DNA from: Prunus persica
Taxonomy: Eukaryota; Streptophyta; Magnoliopsida; Rosales; Rosaceae
Length of the DNA: 64,000 bases
Direction: 5' to 3'
Assembly (NCBI RefSeq): GCF_000346465.2
Contig: NC_034015.1
Span: 5,741,789 to 5,805,788 of the forward strand
Part shown: piece after piece, positions 35,720-47,638 of the stretch
Numbering within the stretch: the stretch's first letter is position 1
How the letters are laid out: each line of letters opens with the position of its first letter
Translations under genes and position numbers: made by a program
The notes under the pieces: generated by a model
What the model saw: the letters and a program-made list of their open reading frames with translations, nothing else
Database searches by the model: none
What the model was told of the DNA's origin: nothing

Positions 35720-36189
35720 TGAGTTTTTTGTTCAATTCTTTAATTATACATGGTACAAGTACAAGAGTATCTGGCCACATGTTAAGTCAAGAGGTTGGAT
35801 GATAAGTCTCACAATGGATAAGATAATTTTATCCATGAAGTTTTCATCCCAAATTTCATTGCTATATATAGGGACTTGTTCAAGATATTAAGATAAATTA
35901 ATTTTTGGTTGTTTTGTTTAATTATTTCTATTTGTGTTTTGTTTATCAATTTGTCTTTTTTTTGTGATATATATAGAAAAGATTGTATACCGAAAAGAAC
36001 ATTACATGGTAAGAACTAGCATGTTAATGGCAGCCTCGTTAAAACCTACCCAGAGAAAACAAAACCTCGGGATAAGAAAGAGTACCACCCATGCTATTGA
36101 CTAAATAGAAGAGTCAAACAACTTATATGAAACAAATAGACCTAAACCCCAACCACAAAACCCTTAAAACAACATACCATCACTACGTA
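35720..36189. repeat. Diverged repeat related to 21975-22560
   Basis: GTACAAGTACAAGAGTATCT, GTTAAGTCAAGAGGTTGGAT, TTTTCATCCCAAATTTCATT and TTAATTATTTCTATTTGTG (35748-35940) recur in altered form and order at 21975-22200 and 22480-22560 on the other side of Copia-2. This flank repeat existed before Copia-2 inserted. From 35985 to 36189 I see no recognisable feature. Confidence 0.55.
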
Positions 36190-36468
36190 TGACAAGAGCC
36201 AACCCAAATTCCATTTTGGAACCCGAGCTGAACCCTGCCCACGTCCAACACTTGGCGGGTGCCAGGCACAAATGACCTAATTGCCCTCCGATACAAAAAT
36301 TCAAAAAAATATCAAGCTCGACTCCTACTGAAAATTTGGTAGAGTCTTCTCTGTAATTTGATCATTTTTCAAATTTTACACATGTCAAACAAGCATATAT
36401 ATACAATCCAACTGCCAACATGCGTGTATATATATATATATATATTAATTAAGGTTTGGGTTGTTACA
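36190..36468 (-). mobile_element. Internally deleted LTR (279 bp), same lineage as 43832-46649
   Basis: Plus-strand reading starts TGACAAGAGCCAACCCAAATT (compare TGACAGGACCCGACCCAATT at 43832) and ends GGTTTGGGTTGTTACA (compare GGTTTGGGTTATTACA at 46649). Flanks ACGTA (36185-36189) and ACTTA (36469-36473) match at four of five positions. The whole middle of the 2.8-kb LTR is missing. A short TA repeat lies at 36428-36444. Confidence 0.82.
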
Positions 36469-38559
36469 ACTTAGGTACTGTCAAAGAAGTCCTCCTATGG
36501 TCTAGAGAATGCATCATAGTTCTTCATACAAAGTCAAAAACATACTATGGGTATCATAATAGTGTATGAATATTTTATAAATATTCTGTGTGGCCCACAT
36601 GAAGTGACCTATGTGGTAAATAAAATTTTTAATTGGTTTAATAAATATTGTTCAGAATAATTATATTGCTCAAATAAAGAAAAGTAGTTCCCTATTTTAT
36701 TACTTTGGTGGGTGGTAATTGATTATGGACTTCACTAGGAAACAAGTCTGCTCTCTACCTATAATAGTGCACAACCCATCTTATGTGTACACTGATGAAA
36801 ATATGTATTAGGGTTTTCTACTGTGCAAAAAGGCTAGAGAGAGAAATTCCTCTGCACTGGCGGTTCGCCTACGAATCGCCCAAGACAAATATCTTGATAT
36901 GGTAGAAGACTAATCATTTTAGATATGTATGTAATTTAAGTCTAATTGAATTTCCACTTAATGCTATTGTGAAAATCATAAAGTTTAAGATCTTGGGCCA
37001 TGGATTGGGTCTTATGATTTTATCCAATATTAAGTTTACATGTGGTATTAGAGAATGGTTCTGAACTTTCATGATTTTCCCGTATTTTTTGGTTAGTTAA
37101 GATTTAATCACTTGATATATGTACTTATGTCATATTCTGATATGAACACGTAAGCATCTGCTCACCGATTTTGTCATTACATGAAAGTATGTGAGATAGA
37201 TATATGGTAGCAATTATTATATGTATCGGTTTTGATCAGTAAAGAATATGTCTATTATTCTTTTCGAACCCATTAATAGGCGTGGTCTGAATAAATATGT
37301 ACATATATTATGTATATTGTTTTCATGAATGTAAATGTTATACGCTATAATGCACACATCACGAATATCAATAAATTGATTTAGATGGATGGGTTATTGG
37401 TTTGAAGTGCAGTATGTTGATACTCTTTTTCGGAGAGGGTCAACTTAGAGAGATGTGGTGAGTCTTCAGCAGGGGAGATGGCTAGGACCTTCGATAAGAG
37501 GAGAGCTTACAGAAGACAAAGTGGGAGAAGCAGTCATTAAGCTTCGAATACCGGTGTTGTGCCGGCCGAAGGATCTCCGATGCTTAAGTCAGCTATATGT
37601 GGTAACACTACAAGAAAAATATACTATGACAACACGTTATTAACAACGTGCGTAAGTTAGCGTTGTGGAATTAGACTTTCCACAACGTGCAGAAGGTGCA
37701 TGTTGTGTTATACAACTTTCAACAACGTGCATTTAGTGCTCGTTGTGGAAATGGAATTTTGGGGAAGTTCTAACAACGCACCTGTGCGTGTTGTTGTATA
37801 TGGAGTTCAACAACATGCAACGCATATTGTCAAAACTATATCAGTTTACTACAGTAAAAAAATTCCTGAAAAAACTAGCCGAATTTTTTTGTGGGAAAAA
37901 CTCCCGCACTGTTCCACTAAATATTTCAGTCTCCCTCTCAAATGTTTTATCGTCTCCTCTCTTTCTTTAGTCTTTCTCTTTATCTTCTAAACTCTCATTT
38001 CTTCTCTCTCCATCTCTTGCGCTGGCCTTCTATGTCGCTCCTCTCTCACAATCTGGTTTTTTGTTTGTCGTTGGCTCTCTCTCTCTCCCAGCCTCTTCCT
38101 CCATTCCCGAGTAGATTATCCAACACTCTCAGCCTCTTTATGACAGGTAAAAGCTTTGCTTCTCTTCCTCTCTCTTTTTAACTATGTATGATTTAGATTA
38201 TTCAAATCAAGCTTAATGGTATTTCAATCTAGGATTATGGTCTAGGGGTTTTGACAAATCGATTTCAATGTTCCTAATATGCTTTAGGGTTAAACTATTT
38301 GGGTAGTGAATTGTAAGTCAGAACAAATCGATTTCAAAACTCGTCATCTCTATGGAACCGTCTCTAGGAACAAATCTCCAAGTACTCCTTCGATACTCTC
38401 CTCTACAGAGTACTTCTTTTTCTTCTTATTCTTTTAATTTGCAATATTTGTTGTTTTCCCTTCATTTTCTCTTAATTCTTTTTAATTATTTCGAATTTGC
38501 TTTTCATTTCCATATACTGTATCGGTTTCTTGAATGCAGAATTTGGTGATTTGGCATCT

Positions 38560-38688
38560 ATTGATAGTTGGCCTATGTAGGCTTGTGTTTGGTTTGTTTA
38601 GAACCTACCAGAGTCCGCTAGGGACCTCCTGCCCAAGTTTTTGAAGCACAATACCCTCTCCAGCTTTGTTAGGCAATTGAACACCTAT
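38560..38688 (+). pseudogene. Heat-stress transcription factor DNA-binding-domain exon fragment
   Basis: Positions 38608-38688 encode 27 residues in one frame, [15 protein letters not shown] followed by [12 protein letters not shown], which matches the recognition-helix part of plant HSF DNA-binding domains ([24 protein letters not shown] type). Upstream, DSW...FV...NL remains recognisable but has stops. GTATGT directly follows NTY (38689-38694), just where plant HSF genes have their conserved intron after the helix-turn-helix. Only this part of the protein is present. It is a captured fragment, not a working gene. Confidence 0.82.
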
Positions 38689-38693
38689 GTATG

Positions 38694-38695
<2 letters not shown>

Positions 38696-38740
<45 letters not shown>
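38696..38740. repeat. (CT)n microsatellite
   Basis: Uninterrupted CT dinucleotides at the start of what would be the intron of the captured HSF fragment. Confidence 0.95.
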
Positions 38741-38744
<4 letters not shown>

Positions 38745-40500
38745 CTTTGCTCCTCATGGTTTATGCTTTTATTGGTGATTGAATTTTTACCAACAATTGA
38801 TGGAAACATAGATTGATTTTATTTGTGGAGTACGTTTATAGTTTACCCAAATCTAAATCATTTAGGAGTATGAGGCTACTGAGAAAAACCTAAATTTTTT
38901 GGCTAAGAAAGGAAAAGGAAGAAAGGTGGCAATTTTGAGATAGTAGTTTTGTTGAGTATGGCTTGGAGCAGAGTCAAGTCTTTAACCATCTCGACTTGGT
39001 CTTTCAGTTCTTACATGTCTTCTTTTTTTCTTATTTCTTTTTTTAAAATTCATTCCTTTATATGTGTTTTTTATCTGAACCTCAATTCAATTTGCAGGAA
39101 ATTCAAGAGAGGAAATTCATAAGAGAAAAAGAATCATTTTGCTGGATATACTGATTCATGTAAGAATTTGTTTGTCTCAATTGTCAACTAATTCACACAC
39201 AGATGGCTGCCCTGCTTGCTATTGATCTTGAGGTATGTATGGATTGCTTGTTCTATGTATGTTTTATAAAGCTAGAACAACCTTCTTAGATCCCAAAATT
39301 TGCATAGAATCTGTAATCTCATATAAACTATGCTCTAACATTTTTTCTGAGGTTACAATAGTGGTGCATGTGCTTGTATCGTTTTCTTTTTATCCTAATT
39401 TTATAAGTACTACTGATTGGGGTAATGGTATATCCTCATATTTTGGGAAGTCAGTTATATATTAGTAAATGCTTCTCTGTTCAAAGCCTTGCATTCTTGT
39501 CTTTTAACACTTGTAAAATTGAATCTAGAAGGTGGAGACCAGAATGAGGATCGTTGCTTCTAGTGAAGGGAAAAGCAAGTCCTTCGTTCGCACATTCATT
39601 TAAGTGTCATCGTTCTTATTTATCATATTTTAAACTTTTACATGTTTTTTTCTTTCTCTTTTTGGTGGATTTTCTGGCATTTTGTGTTTGGTTCTATGTG
39701 ATATTAGAAAAAGTGCATGATTTAACAGACATAAAAGATTACTTTAACGATGCGAAATCAAGTTTGTAATGAAGATAGTGTGAATTACAAAACACGAGAT
39801 AATTGAAGAGCTCAATGTGAATGTTTATCATCCACAACTATTGGATCAAATCCTAACAAACTAACTACTAGCAATTATATATATATGTTCTCAATGTGGG
39901 TTGGATAGATGGGTTCCATTAGCAGCTTCATCCCGAATTGTAAGTATTATTCATATTTTCTTATACTATTTATTGAAACTTACGTGTGCATTTTTTTTTC
40001 TTTCTCAATGCACATAGTTTATGTTTAGAAAATCATTATCTCTGTTTTTTATTGTCCAAACCTTTTCAGAAGATATTTAAGAGGGTGAAAAAAGCTTGGA
40101 AGCATGGTAAGGATCAGCTTGGTAGATTATGTGATGAAGAGTTTGTTGATATTGGTACAAGTGAAAGAACTATAAAGGAGAAGCTTAAGTGTACCTTATT
40201 TAGTGATTATGAAGGTATACATTTATATATGTAGAACTTGACTTGTAGGATAATCATGTATATCAATTTGGTTTAGGTTTATTCTTGTAATTAGGCATGT
40301 AGTTAGAAGTCCTAGAATACTTCAATCTTCTAGATTTTATTTTATTTTATTGTACTTTTGATATTGTATGCTTTTGAATATTAATAAGTAATTGATACGG
40401 TTTTTTGTTGATGGAAAGTCAACAAAAAATGAAACGGATTATGTATTTTTCATGCAATAAGGTGATTATAGCGATTGGAAATAATTATAACATAATAATA
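38741..40500 (+). other. CACTA interior with unrecognised exon-like segments
   Basis: Several short open pieces end at plausible donors, for example ATGGCTGCCCTGCTTGCTATT at about 39202-39232 before GTATGT. The best is 40069-40233, preceded by a CTTTTCAG acceptor: KIFKRVKKAWKHGKDQ, then LGRLCDEEFVDIGTSER and KEKLKCTLFSDYEG. I do not recognise the protein. Most of the rest is AT-rich intron-like sequence. These may be captured exons of another host gene or the remains of a CACTA-encoded protein. Confidence 0.4.
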
Positions 40501-41117
40501 TTTAATATCACAACGTGCAAAGGCTGTTGTTAAAAAGTTAACAACAACGTGCATATGAACGTTGTCAATTAGGTATTCAACAACACGCTGAACAAGTTGT
40601 TGTCAGCCTCTTCCACAACATGCGTGCATTGCATTTACTGGTGTTGACAACGAGCACTAATATCAACAACAACATGCGAAGCGTGTTGTTGAAAGCTGTG
40701 AACTTTTTAACGACATCGGCTTCAACAACGTGCACCGCATGTTGTTAATACCCTTCAACAACGCACAATGTGTGTTGTTGAATGACTTTTTTCTTGTAGT
40801 GTAACTTTGGCAGAGTAACGGTAAAGGTGAGAAAGTAGTTCCTTTTTTACTTGGGTACTGTTCCCTATTTATAGGAAAGTGAAAGAGAGAGGTTCGCACA
40901 AAGTTTCGATGTGGGACTTTGTGCAAGTAGCTGTAGTGGTGACACGTGTCTTGGAGATTAGGTTCGGCAGTTGGGAGCTTCGGCAGTCGAGAGCTTTGGC
41001 AAGTGCCTAGTACCTCGGAAGAGTGTCTTCCTTCTGTAAGGGGAGAAGGCGTGTCTGCCTTGGTACTGGTCGTTTTGAGGCTGGATATGCTCAGTTGATT
41101 ATGGTGTAAACACAGTA

Positions 41118-41356
41118 TATATTATTAATTATATATGCATCTATATGAAAAGTATAGCACGAACTTTTAGATTGTATAATCCCATATGGATGCTATTTTT
41201 GAAACTATACGCACAAGCATGATTTTAGTATTCTATAGATAGTAATTGAATGTTGTCATATATTACCATGATAAAGCACTATCGAAGCACATACATTATG
41301 ATCATAATAGTTCATATGTATGCTAGGAAGCCTAGAATCATCCAGTTGGTGCCTAA
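41118..41356 (+). other. Copia-3 leader segment between two LTR insertions
   Basis: AT-rich, no coding signal. It lies between the CAGTA duplication of one solo LTR and the CCTAA duplication of the next. Confidence 0.5.
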
Positions 41357-42336
41357 TGACAGGACCCGCCTCCATAGAAAATTCCTAAGGCTATTCTAGT
41401 ACTTTCCAAAGGACGGGACGATCTCAAAAGACCCATGATCAAGGATTTGGTCAAACTTTCCATTTTTGGTCAACGGGGCCTGCAGGGCCCACGACCTCAG
41501 ATTTCAAATCCAAAAGTTCTTAGAGGTCCAACAAGGTCTACTGAACACATCCTGAAAGTTTGGTCTCGATAGAGGGTCGAATTTAAACCAATCGCACGAT
41601 CGGACAGTGATCGCTTCGCCTAACCCTAGACTCAAAGATTCGCAGTATCAGGGACGACATATTTGAAGTTGGAACTGATCCAATGCTCCGAACCTTTCGA
41701 ACCCTGATATTGCCTATTAAGCGTAATATCTATTCGACTGTCATAAGATAATCAAATTCGAATAGGAGCATACCGTCGCATTTGGGATGACAAAGAGAAC
41801 ATTTTATAACACAATGGGCCGCCACACAGCTGCCCACACGCCTTGCCTGCCGCCGTCAGCACTTGGGTGTCTTGAGAAATTTCTCGAAACACCCAACAAT
41901 ACCTATATCAACACGTTTAGGCTAACAATGGGAGCATTTTTGGCTCTTGGACCACGTCCAAAGACTAGTCGGAACTAGCCAAATCGAAGTCGAAACCGTC
42001 AACTAAAATGGGTATATTGAATGATCTGTAAAACCTCAAAATTGATCCAAGATACTAGCATAGACAGCTAGAGCACGTGGAGGAGATGAAGATTCATTCA
42101 TTGATTGACGAAAACAGCTGCTGGAATTGCTGGAAACGGCGTCAGAAATCTGCCGAATTTTTCAATCGATACCATTGACTATCTTGGTGGTTTCGAGCTA
42201 CAAAAAGTACTAGGTTGTGTAGAGGAGAGGGAGACAAAAATTTTGGGACCAATTTCATTTGATTTGGTCACCGGGCGGCTACAAAATCGCCACCTGAAAC
42301 GATGGTGTAGCACAATGGACTGAGAGAGTGTCGTGT

Positions 42337-42378
<42 letters not shown>

Positions 42379-42647
42379 GGAGTATTTAAAAATCTAACTT
42401 TAGAAAAATTACGGTTATGCCACTGCACTTCCATTGACTACAACTTCTTCGTTAAAACTTCAATTTGGGCCCACTACGTGTCTACAAGTTCGTGAGAGCG
42501 GGCTCTACGCATTGGTGCCACTCATTTTTCCAAAATTCTTCTGGATTAAAAAGTGACCAAAGTACCCCTACTCCCAAGGACAAAATTGTAATTTCACAAA
42601 AGAATTAAATTGGATTAAATCGATTAAATTGGGTCAAGGATGTTACA
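41357..42647 (-). mobile_element. Solo LTR (1291 bp), Gypsy chromovirus-like
   Basis: Plus-strand reading starts TGACAGGACCCGCCTCC and ends TCAAGGATGTTACA, so on the - strand it runs TGTAACATCC...GGTCCTGTCA. A perfect CCTAA target duplication flanks it (41352-41356, 42648-42652). A (GA)n microsatellite lies at about 42338-42376. No internal coding region and no second LTR, so it is a product of LTR-LTR recombination. It shares termini with 14809-17531 and 43832-46649 but is much shorter. Confidence 0.9.
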
Positions 42648-43831
42648 CCTAATGTTTCCCTTTTATGCAATACTAATTTTGGAAAACTTGCATAATATTT
42701 GCACCGAATTAATAATTGCGATTATATTCAACGAAATTTGTAATTGGATGATCGATTTTGTATGACTGCTTATGAACTTATGCTACAGAGATCTTGGTGT
42801 TTACATGTACAGTGAATTAAAGTTATTTAAAATAAATAAATATAAGCATATTGTATTTCATTGTCACTGTACTTTGTCTTATGAGGCGAGGCAATCTAAA
42901 GGTCTATTGCCCACTGATGTGTTAAAGAGGTCATATATTTATCGGTTAATCTAATGATTGATTAACCATTAAAGTCTATCAATTAATCTTATGTAATCGA
43001 TTAATTATTATAGTTGTTAATTTAATTTGACATTCATATTATGAATAGTTTGTCAGTCACCAAAGTGGCCAAGCTAGAACGTTCCTTGAATATCAAATTA
43101 AATGATAATTAATCAATTACTTGTGATTTAAGGATGCATATAAATGAAGTTGAACCTTATAATGTTTCCAAGGTTTCAACGTCATGAGTATATTTACTTT
43201 CATCATTCATAAGATATAAGGATCACCCAAAGGTGGATCCGCTATTCATATGATTGGTGATATGTCTTATTTAGATTTGTTTTTGGATATCCAAAGATAA
43301 CAAAGCTTTTCTAACTAGGAATATACATTTACCTATAATGTAAAATATATGCATCACAATTGTTAATTATTGCTACGCTCATAATTTATCCCAAATGAGA
43401 GTTATGATGATATGTTTATTGATGTTCAGACTATATAGGTCTTATTTATGTTTGTACATATTGGTAACTCAAAGCATTAGTATTGTGAGCATATTATGAA
43501 TTATGTTGCAATGTCACTTTCAGGTTTGCTTCATTTGCATGCTTGATCTACTATTGATTTAATTTATCATTTTGTTGTGAACAAGTCCAGTATCAGCAAA
43601 GTGTTCTCGATTTTGATCAAGCACTTCAAAATGAGAAACTCATTGATATTACGTTACATCATTGAGGTTTAAAAGACTTTCCATAAACCCTAGGAAAGAT
43701 CAAAAGGATTGAGGCATATGTTTATGCGAATAACTAGACATAGCAATACAAATTGGGCTGTGCTCTATTAATCTCAAAAATGCTAAAGAGTTCTTGAGAA
43801 TTGTTAACAAGTCCATTACATGGACAGTAAT

Positions 43832-46649
43832 TGACAGGACCCGACCCAATTTCTGCTTTGGAATCCGAGTCGAATCCTGTGCGTGTCCGACACCTGGCGA
43901 ATGTCGGGCACAAATGACCTTTTTACCCTTCTCGTTTCAACTTCTTTTAAAATTTCCCTTAGACTTCTGCCGAAAATTCGGCAGAGTCTCCCCTGTAATT
44001 TGACCAATCCCAAAATCTTCCACCTGTCAAACAAGCGCAAATATCACACCAACTGCCAAACTAACTCAAACAACAGATCTCAAGTCCAGTTTTTCATGTT
44101 CAACTAGATATCAGAGCATTTCTACACATTTACATAATTTTAAGAAATTTACAATGAAATCCTACACTTTGGTGGTGGGGCGAAAGCTGGGAAGATGGCC
44201 CGAGTGGTTTCCTTCGTACTTCTATGGCCTAGGGGCGAAAAACAAGGTTAAAATTGTGAGTGGACAAAAATAAGGTTCTTAAAAATAATTTAGAACATAA
44301 TAACCCCCGTTTTGAAATACTAGGGATAGAAATCGATAATTTAGCTATATTTCAATATAAAGTACTCAATAAACATGAATAAATATACTGATGAATATAT
44401 TCGCATAACTGAACAAATATATAAAGATAGAAATGCATGAATATCACAGAACTGGTATAAAACAACTGAAAGTCGTAACTGTATAAAAGAGCTTAAAATC
44501 CTTTGAAACTACCACCTAATTGTACCCCTGTCATATCCGTCAATTCCCCTGGCAGGTCTCGGGCGTCACGCAGGCTACCCGAGCCGCAAACTGGCAAAAT
44601 CAGGGGACTATGATCAGCCTAATCCGTCGGCAGGTCTCGATGACACCAAGTCGACTCGAGCCGCTCTGGCAGGATGCAGGGGACCGTAGTCAGCCTGATC
44701 CGCAATCCTAGCAGGTCTCGGGGATACAGAGTCAGCCGAGCCGCAATCCTGGCAGGTCTCGGGACACCAAGTCTGCCGAGCCGCAAATCCTGGCACTCAC
44801 GGTCCGAGCGTCCCCGAAACTCGTGAGGCAAAGTCAAGTGCACTGACGTAACTGAAATCAGACTGGATGTCCGTAGACATCGGTCCGACTGTGGGTAATC
44901 ACCAAAGATAATGGGTACACGGTGGTTCTAAAATAACTATCTCTGATAAATTCTGATAATCCACTGTATTCTGGTAAATCTGAGCTAAATTACTATTTCT
45001 GTATCAAGAACCTCAAATCTGTTTGCTCGGCTAAATTTTATAAAAATAAAGATATTTCACAATAAAATTCATGTTATAACACTTATTCAAAATCAAATAG
45101 AAAATATAATCATAAAACCGTTTAAGAAAGAAAAGTCCACTCACTGTTGGTCCGAGCTAGCTGGACCCTTCAAAGGTCCCTCCTGTGGGTCAACTGGACC
45201 TCTGGTGCCTGATTAACCATGAATAGGAAATTAATAAACTGCTGAATAAAAAGAATTTAAATTAAACACCCTGCCCCCGGCTCCTAGAAATACGTGCACT
45301 CATTTCAAGTTACTCCTATGCCCACATTAGCTTTTCAGACACTTAGAACGACTTTAAGAGACCCGAAGCCTCACTAAGCGATAAACCACCAGACAGGCCG
45401 ATCCGGGACCCCGCGGGTCCACGGTCTCTGATGGCCAATCTGGGCTTCTCTGAAGTTTCCTAACAGAGAAGGAACCATGTTCCGCGAATTTGGTCCGAAA
45501 CGGACGGTCGGATTGGCCAAAATCGCGTTATCGCTTAAAATCCAAACCCTAGCCCCAGGGTTCGCGATTTCGGAGTATCCGGGATTTCGATTCGCAATCC
45601 GTCGAATCCTACACGATCCTGGAATCACGTAGACCGACATATACAAAATTCATCGCGATCCAACGATTGGACGACACTGCACCCAAGGATCGCGCGATAT
45701 GGAAAATCCGTTCGGGGCTCAAACGGACTCCGAATCGAGATCCGCGAAATGCTACGCGCTCGTGACTACACGAGGATCACAAAACTGCACAGAATTACGT
45801 CACCACCCTCGCTCACGCAACCCAGCACGATCGGGCAGATTTGGGTGTCCTAAGCCATTTCGGGTGGCCGAAAAATCTCGGAACCAAGACTCCAAACTCC
45901 TATCCTAGGTAAAACACCCCATTTGGAGTCACTTTTGTTCTTGGACATACCCCAAAAAGTGACCAGAAAGGCCGATCACGGCGGCCGAAGTTTCCGCCGA
46001 TTTTCAAGTCGAAAATCGAACACTCTAGAGCTAAACTAAATCGAGACCCATATATCCATCAGCTAGAACACGAAAAATAGCTGAGAAACCATACCTTACT
46101 CGATCGATTTGGTGGAGCATTGAAGGAGAACGAAGAGCTCAAAGTTCAAACTGGAAATCCGGCAAAAATGGCAGATTCCGGCGAGCTCCGGCCACGACAA
46201 CGGCGGCGATGGGTCAGGAAATGACGGAGGTCGAGTGGTTGTTCGTTTGGTACCAACGGCGGAGATCGGCTCCAAGTGTGGCGGCCGTGGCGACGATGAA
46301 AGCGAGCGGAGGTCGGGGCTGGGTCGAAACGGGAGGGGAGAGAGAGAGGAGAGAGAAATGAGGAGAGAGAAGAAGGAGAGGGATAAAAATCTGACTTTCT
46401 GACCAAATTACTATTTTGCCCTTCGCGGTATTTTGATCGTATTTTCTTTGTTACAACTCCGATTCGGGTCTATTCCGTGTCTACGGACTCGTTTCGCCGT
46501 GTTCTACGCAACGGCACAAGCGGAATTGCCAAATTATTTCTTGATTAAAAAGTCAAATTTTCCCCCATTAAAATATGCGAGGGCAAAATCGTCTTTTGGG
46601 TGGAATAAAGAAATCCTAATTTTTAGATATTTTGGTTTGGGTTATTACA
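43832..46649 (-). mobile_element. Solo LTR (2818 bp), Gypsy chromovirus-like
   Basis: Plus-strand termini TGACAGGACCCGACCC (43832) and GGTTTGGGTTATTACA (46649). Flanks GTAAT (43827-43831) and ATAAT (46650-46654) match at four of five. Removal rejoins Copia-3 gag: KEFLRIVNKS on the left, and a segment equivalent to MKFDGIRSMNECIIE on the right. A short GC-rich tandem array lies inside at 44548-44800. No genes. Confidence 0.88.
44545..44800. repeat. GC-rich tandem repeat inside the 2.8-kb solo LTR
   Basis: Modules with GGCAGGTCTCGGG, GAGCCGCAA and CCAAGTC..GCCGAGCCGC recur at about 44548, 44630, 44709 and 44750. The sequence is markedly more GC-rich than its surroundings. Frames across it are spurious. 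Confidence 0.75.
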
Positions 46650-47638
46650 ATAATGGTTGACTTGCCATCATGAAATTTGATGGTATACGAAGTATGAATG
46701 AGTGCATTATTGAGTAGACTAATTTAGCGGCAAAATGAAGTCCTTTGGATGAAGAAGATAAATCAATTTCACTTATGAAGAAGGCAAACCAATTTACACA
46801 ATACAATTCAAAAAGAAAGATAAGTCTTCCGCTTTTATGTGTTTCGAATCAATTTTTAGATGAATTTTCTTATGATGCTTGATGGATTAAGTTATATGCT
46901 AAAATTCATGTTTCTAATAGTTCAATGCAAAGTTGCTTTGGATTCCACATTTTGGAATTATATATTCACTTTAATGGCCATCATTTTGATTTATTGAAAG
47001 CATATTATGTTCTTATCGTTTCAAACCTAGTTGAAATTTTGTTTGGAATTTGGCAATAATGTTTGATCCTTTAAAGTTTGGTGATGATTGTTTTAGTCTT
47101 AAAGAATGCCTATTTGTTAATTGTGGTATTCTATTAATGATTTACTGAATTAAAGGATTATGACATTTTCTTTAAATATTTTTGATACTTTGCATGATTA
47201 ATTTAAAAGTAACTGCTATTTGACAAATTAAAATTTAATGTTCTTATGGCATAAATGACTAGTAATGTGTTCAGAGAAAGAACTAAGGGATCAGTAAAGA
47301 ATGAGGTTCTTCTGAACCTATAGTTTATTGATCTCTTATTCATGTGTACGTGGATTGTATTAAGGAAAATAATTTAAATACACCAAGAAAGATGTCATAA
47401 GAAATTTATAGCTAATTGAAATTATTTATAAAACATGTGTTCACTTTATAATGCTCTATCTTTTGGTTAGGGGTATGTGAAGTAATTTATCGTTACCTAT
47501 ACCATTATGGATACATGTTCTTACTACAACTATTATGCTAATTGGGTTCCTATTAAGGAAGTTTAAAATAAGAAATTATTTGAACGGCGGAAAGTAAGAA
47601 AATCCAGTTTGAGGCACCATTATGTTTTGGCTTGCTTA

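Larger units (their letters stand above)
37606..40801. mobile_element. Non-autonomous CACTA element (3196 bp) carrying gene fragments
   Basis: Termini CACTACAAGAAAAA (37606) and TTTTTTCTTGTAGTG (ends 40801) with a perfect TAA target duplication (37603-37605, 40802-40804). Subterminal repeats ACAACGTGC/GCACGTTGT and variants fill about 300 bp at each end. No transposase motif is present. The interior has a CT-rich leader, a piece of heat-stress-factor exon with its splice donor, and other exon-like pieces, which suggests capture of host sequence. Confidence 0.93.
37415..41112 (-). mobile_element. Solo LTR (~500 bp) split by a CACTA element
   Basis: Plus-strand termini TGTTGATACTC (37415) and GTGTAAACA (ends 41112) are flanked by a perfect CAGTA duplication (37410-37414, 41113-41117). 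Without the CACTA insert (37606-40801 plus TAA) the LTR is about 499 bp. A TATA box is readable on the - strand in CTATTTATAGG (about 40868-40878). CTCCGATGCTTAAGTCAG near 37576 resembles the end region of the Tat LTRs (CTCCGATGTCTAAGTCAG at 60217), so it is perhaps a Gypsy LTR. Confidence 0.88.
36469..47638 (+). mobile_element. Copia-3: old Ty1/Copia retrotransposon broken by nested LTRs
   Basis: A putative 5' LTR ends TTAAGTTTACA at 37040 and is followed by TGGTATTAGAG (37043-37053), a near match to the Copia primer-binding site. After the insertions at 37415-41112, 41357-42647 and 43832-46649 are removed, leader, gag, protease and the integrase C-terminus follow in order up to 47638, where a CACTA terminus begins. 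Reading frames are heavily decayed, so this is the oldest retroelement layer here. The LTR start is not determined. Confidence 0.7.
42653..47638 (+). pseudogene. Copia-3 gag, protease and integrase remnants
   Basis: 42653-43540 is AT-rich leader without clear coding. Gag remnants occur at about 43750-43831 and 46655-46850. A protease remnant at about 46880-47060 reads IHVSNSSM and HFDLLKAYYV. Integrase C-terminal remnants at about 47270-47638 end with a segment readable as VRKSSLRHHYVLAC (compare GRKPSLRHLHVWGC of Copia). All have several stops and frame changes. Identification rests on the order and on these short matches. Confidence 0.65.

Noticed and set aside
41787..42323. Short + frames as host genes
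   Set aside because: They lie inside the 1.3-kb solo LTR and show no domain.
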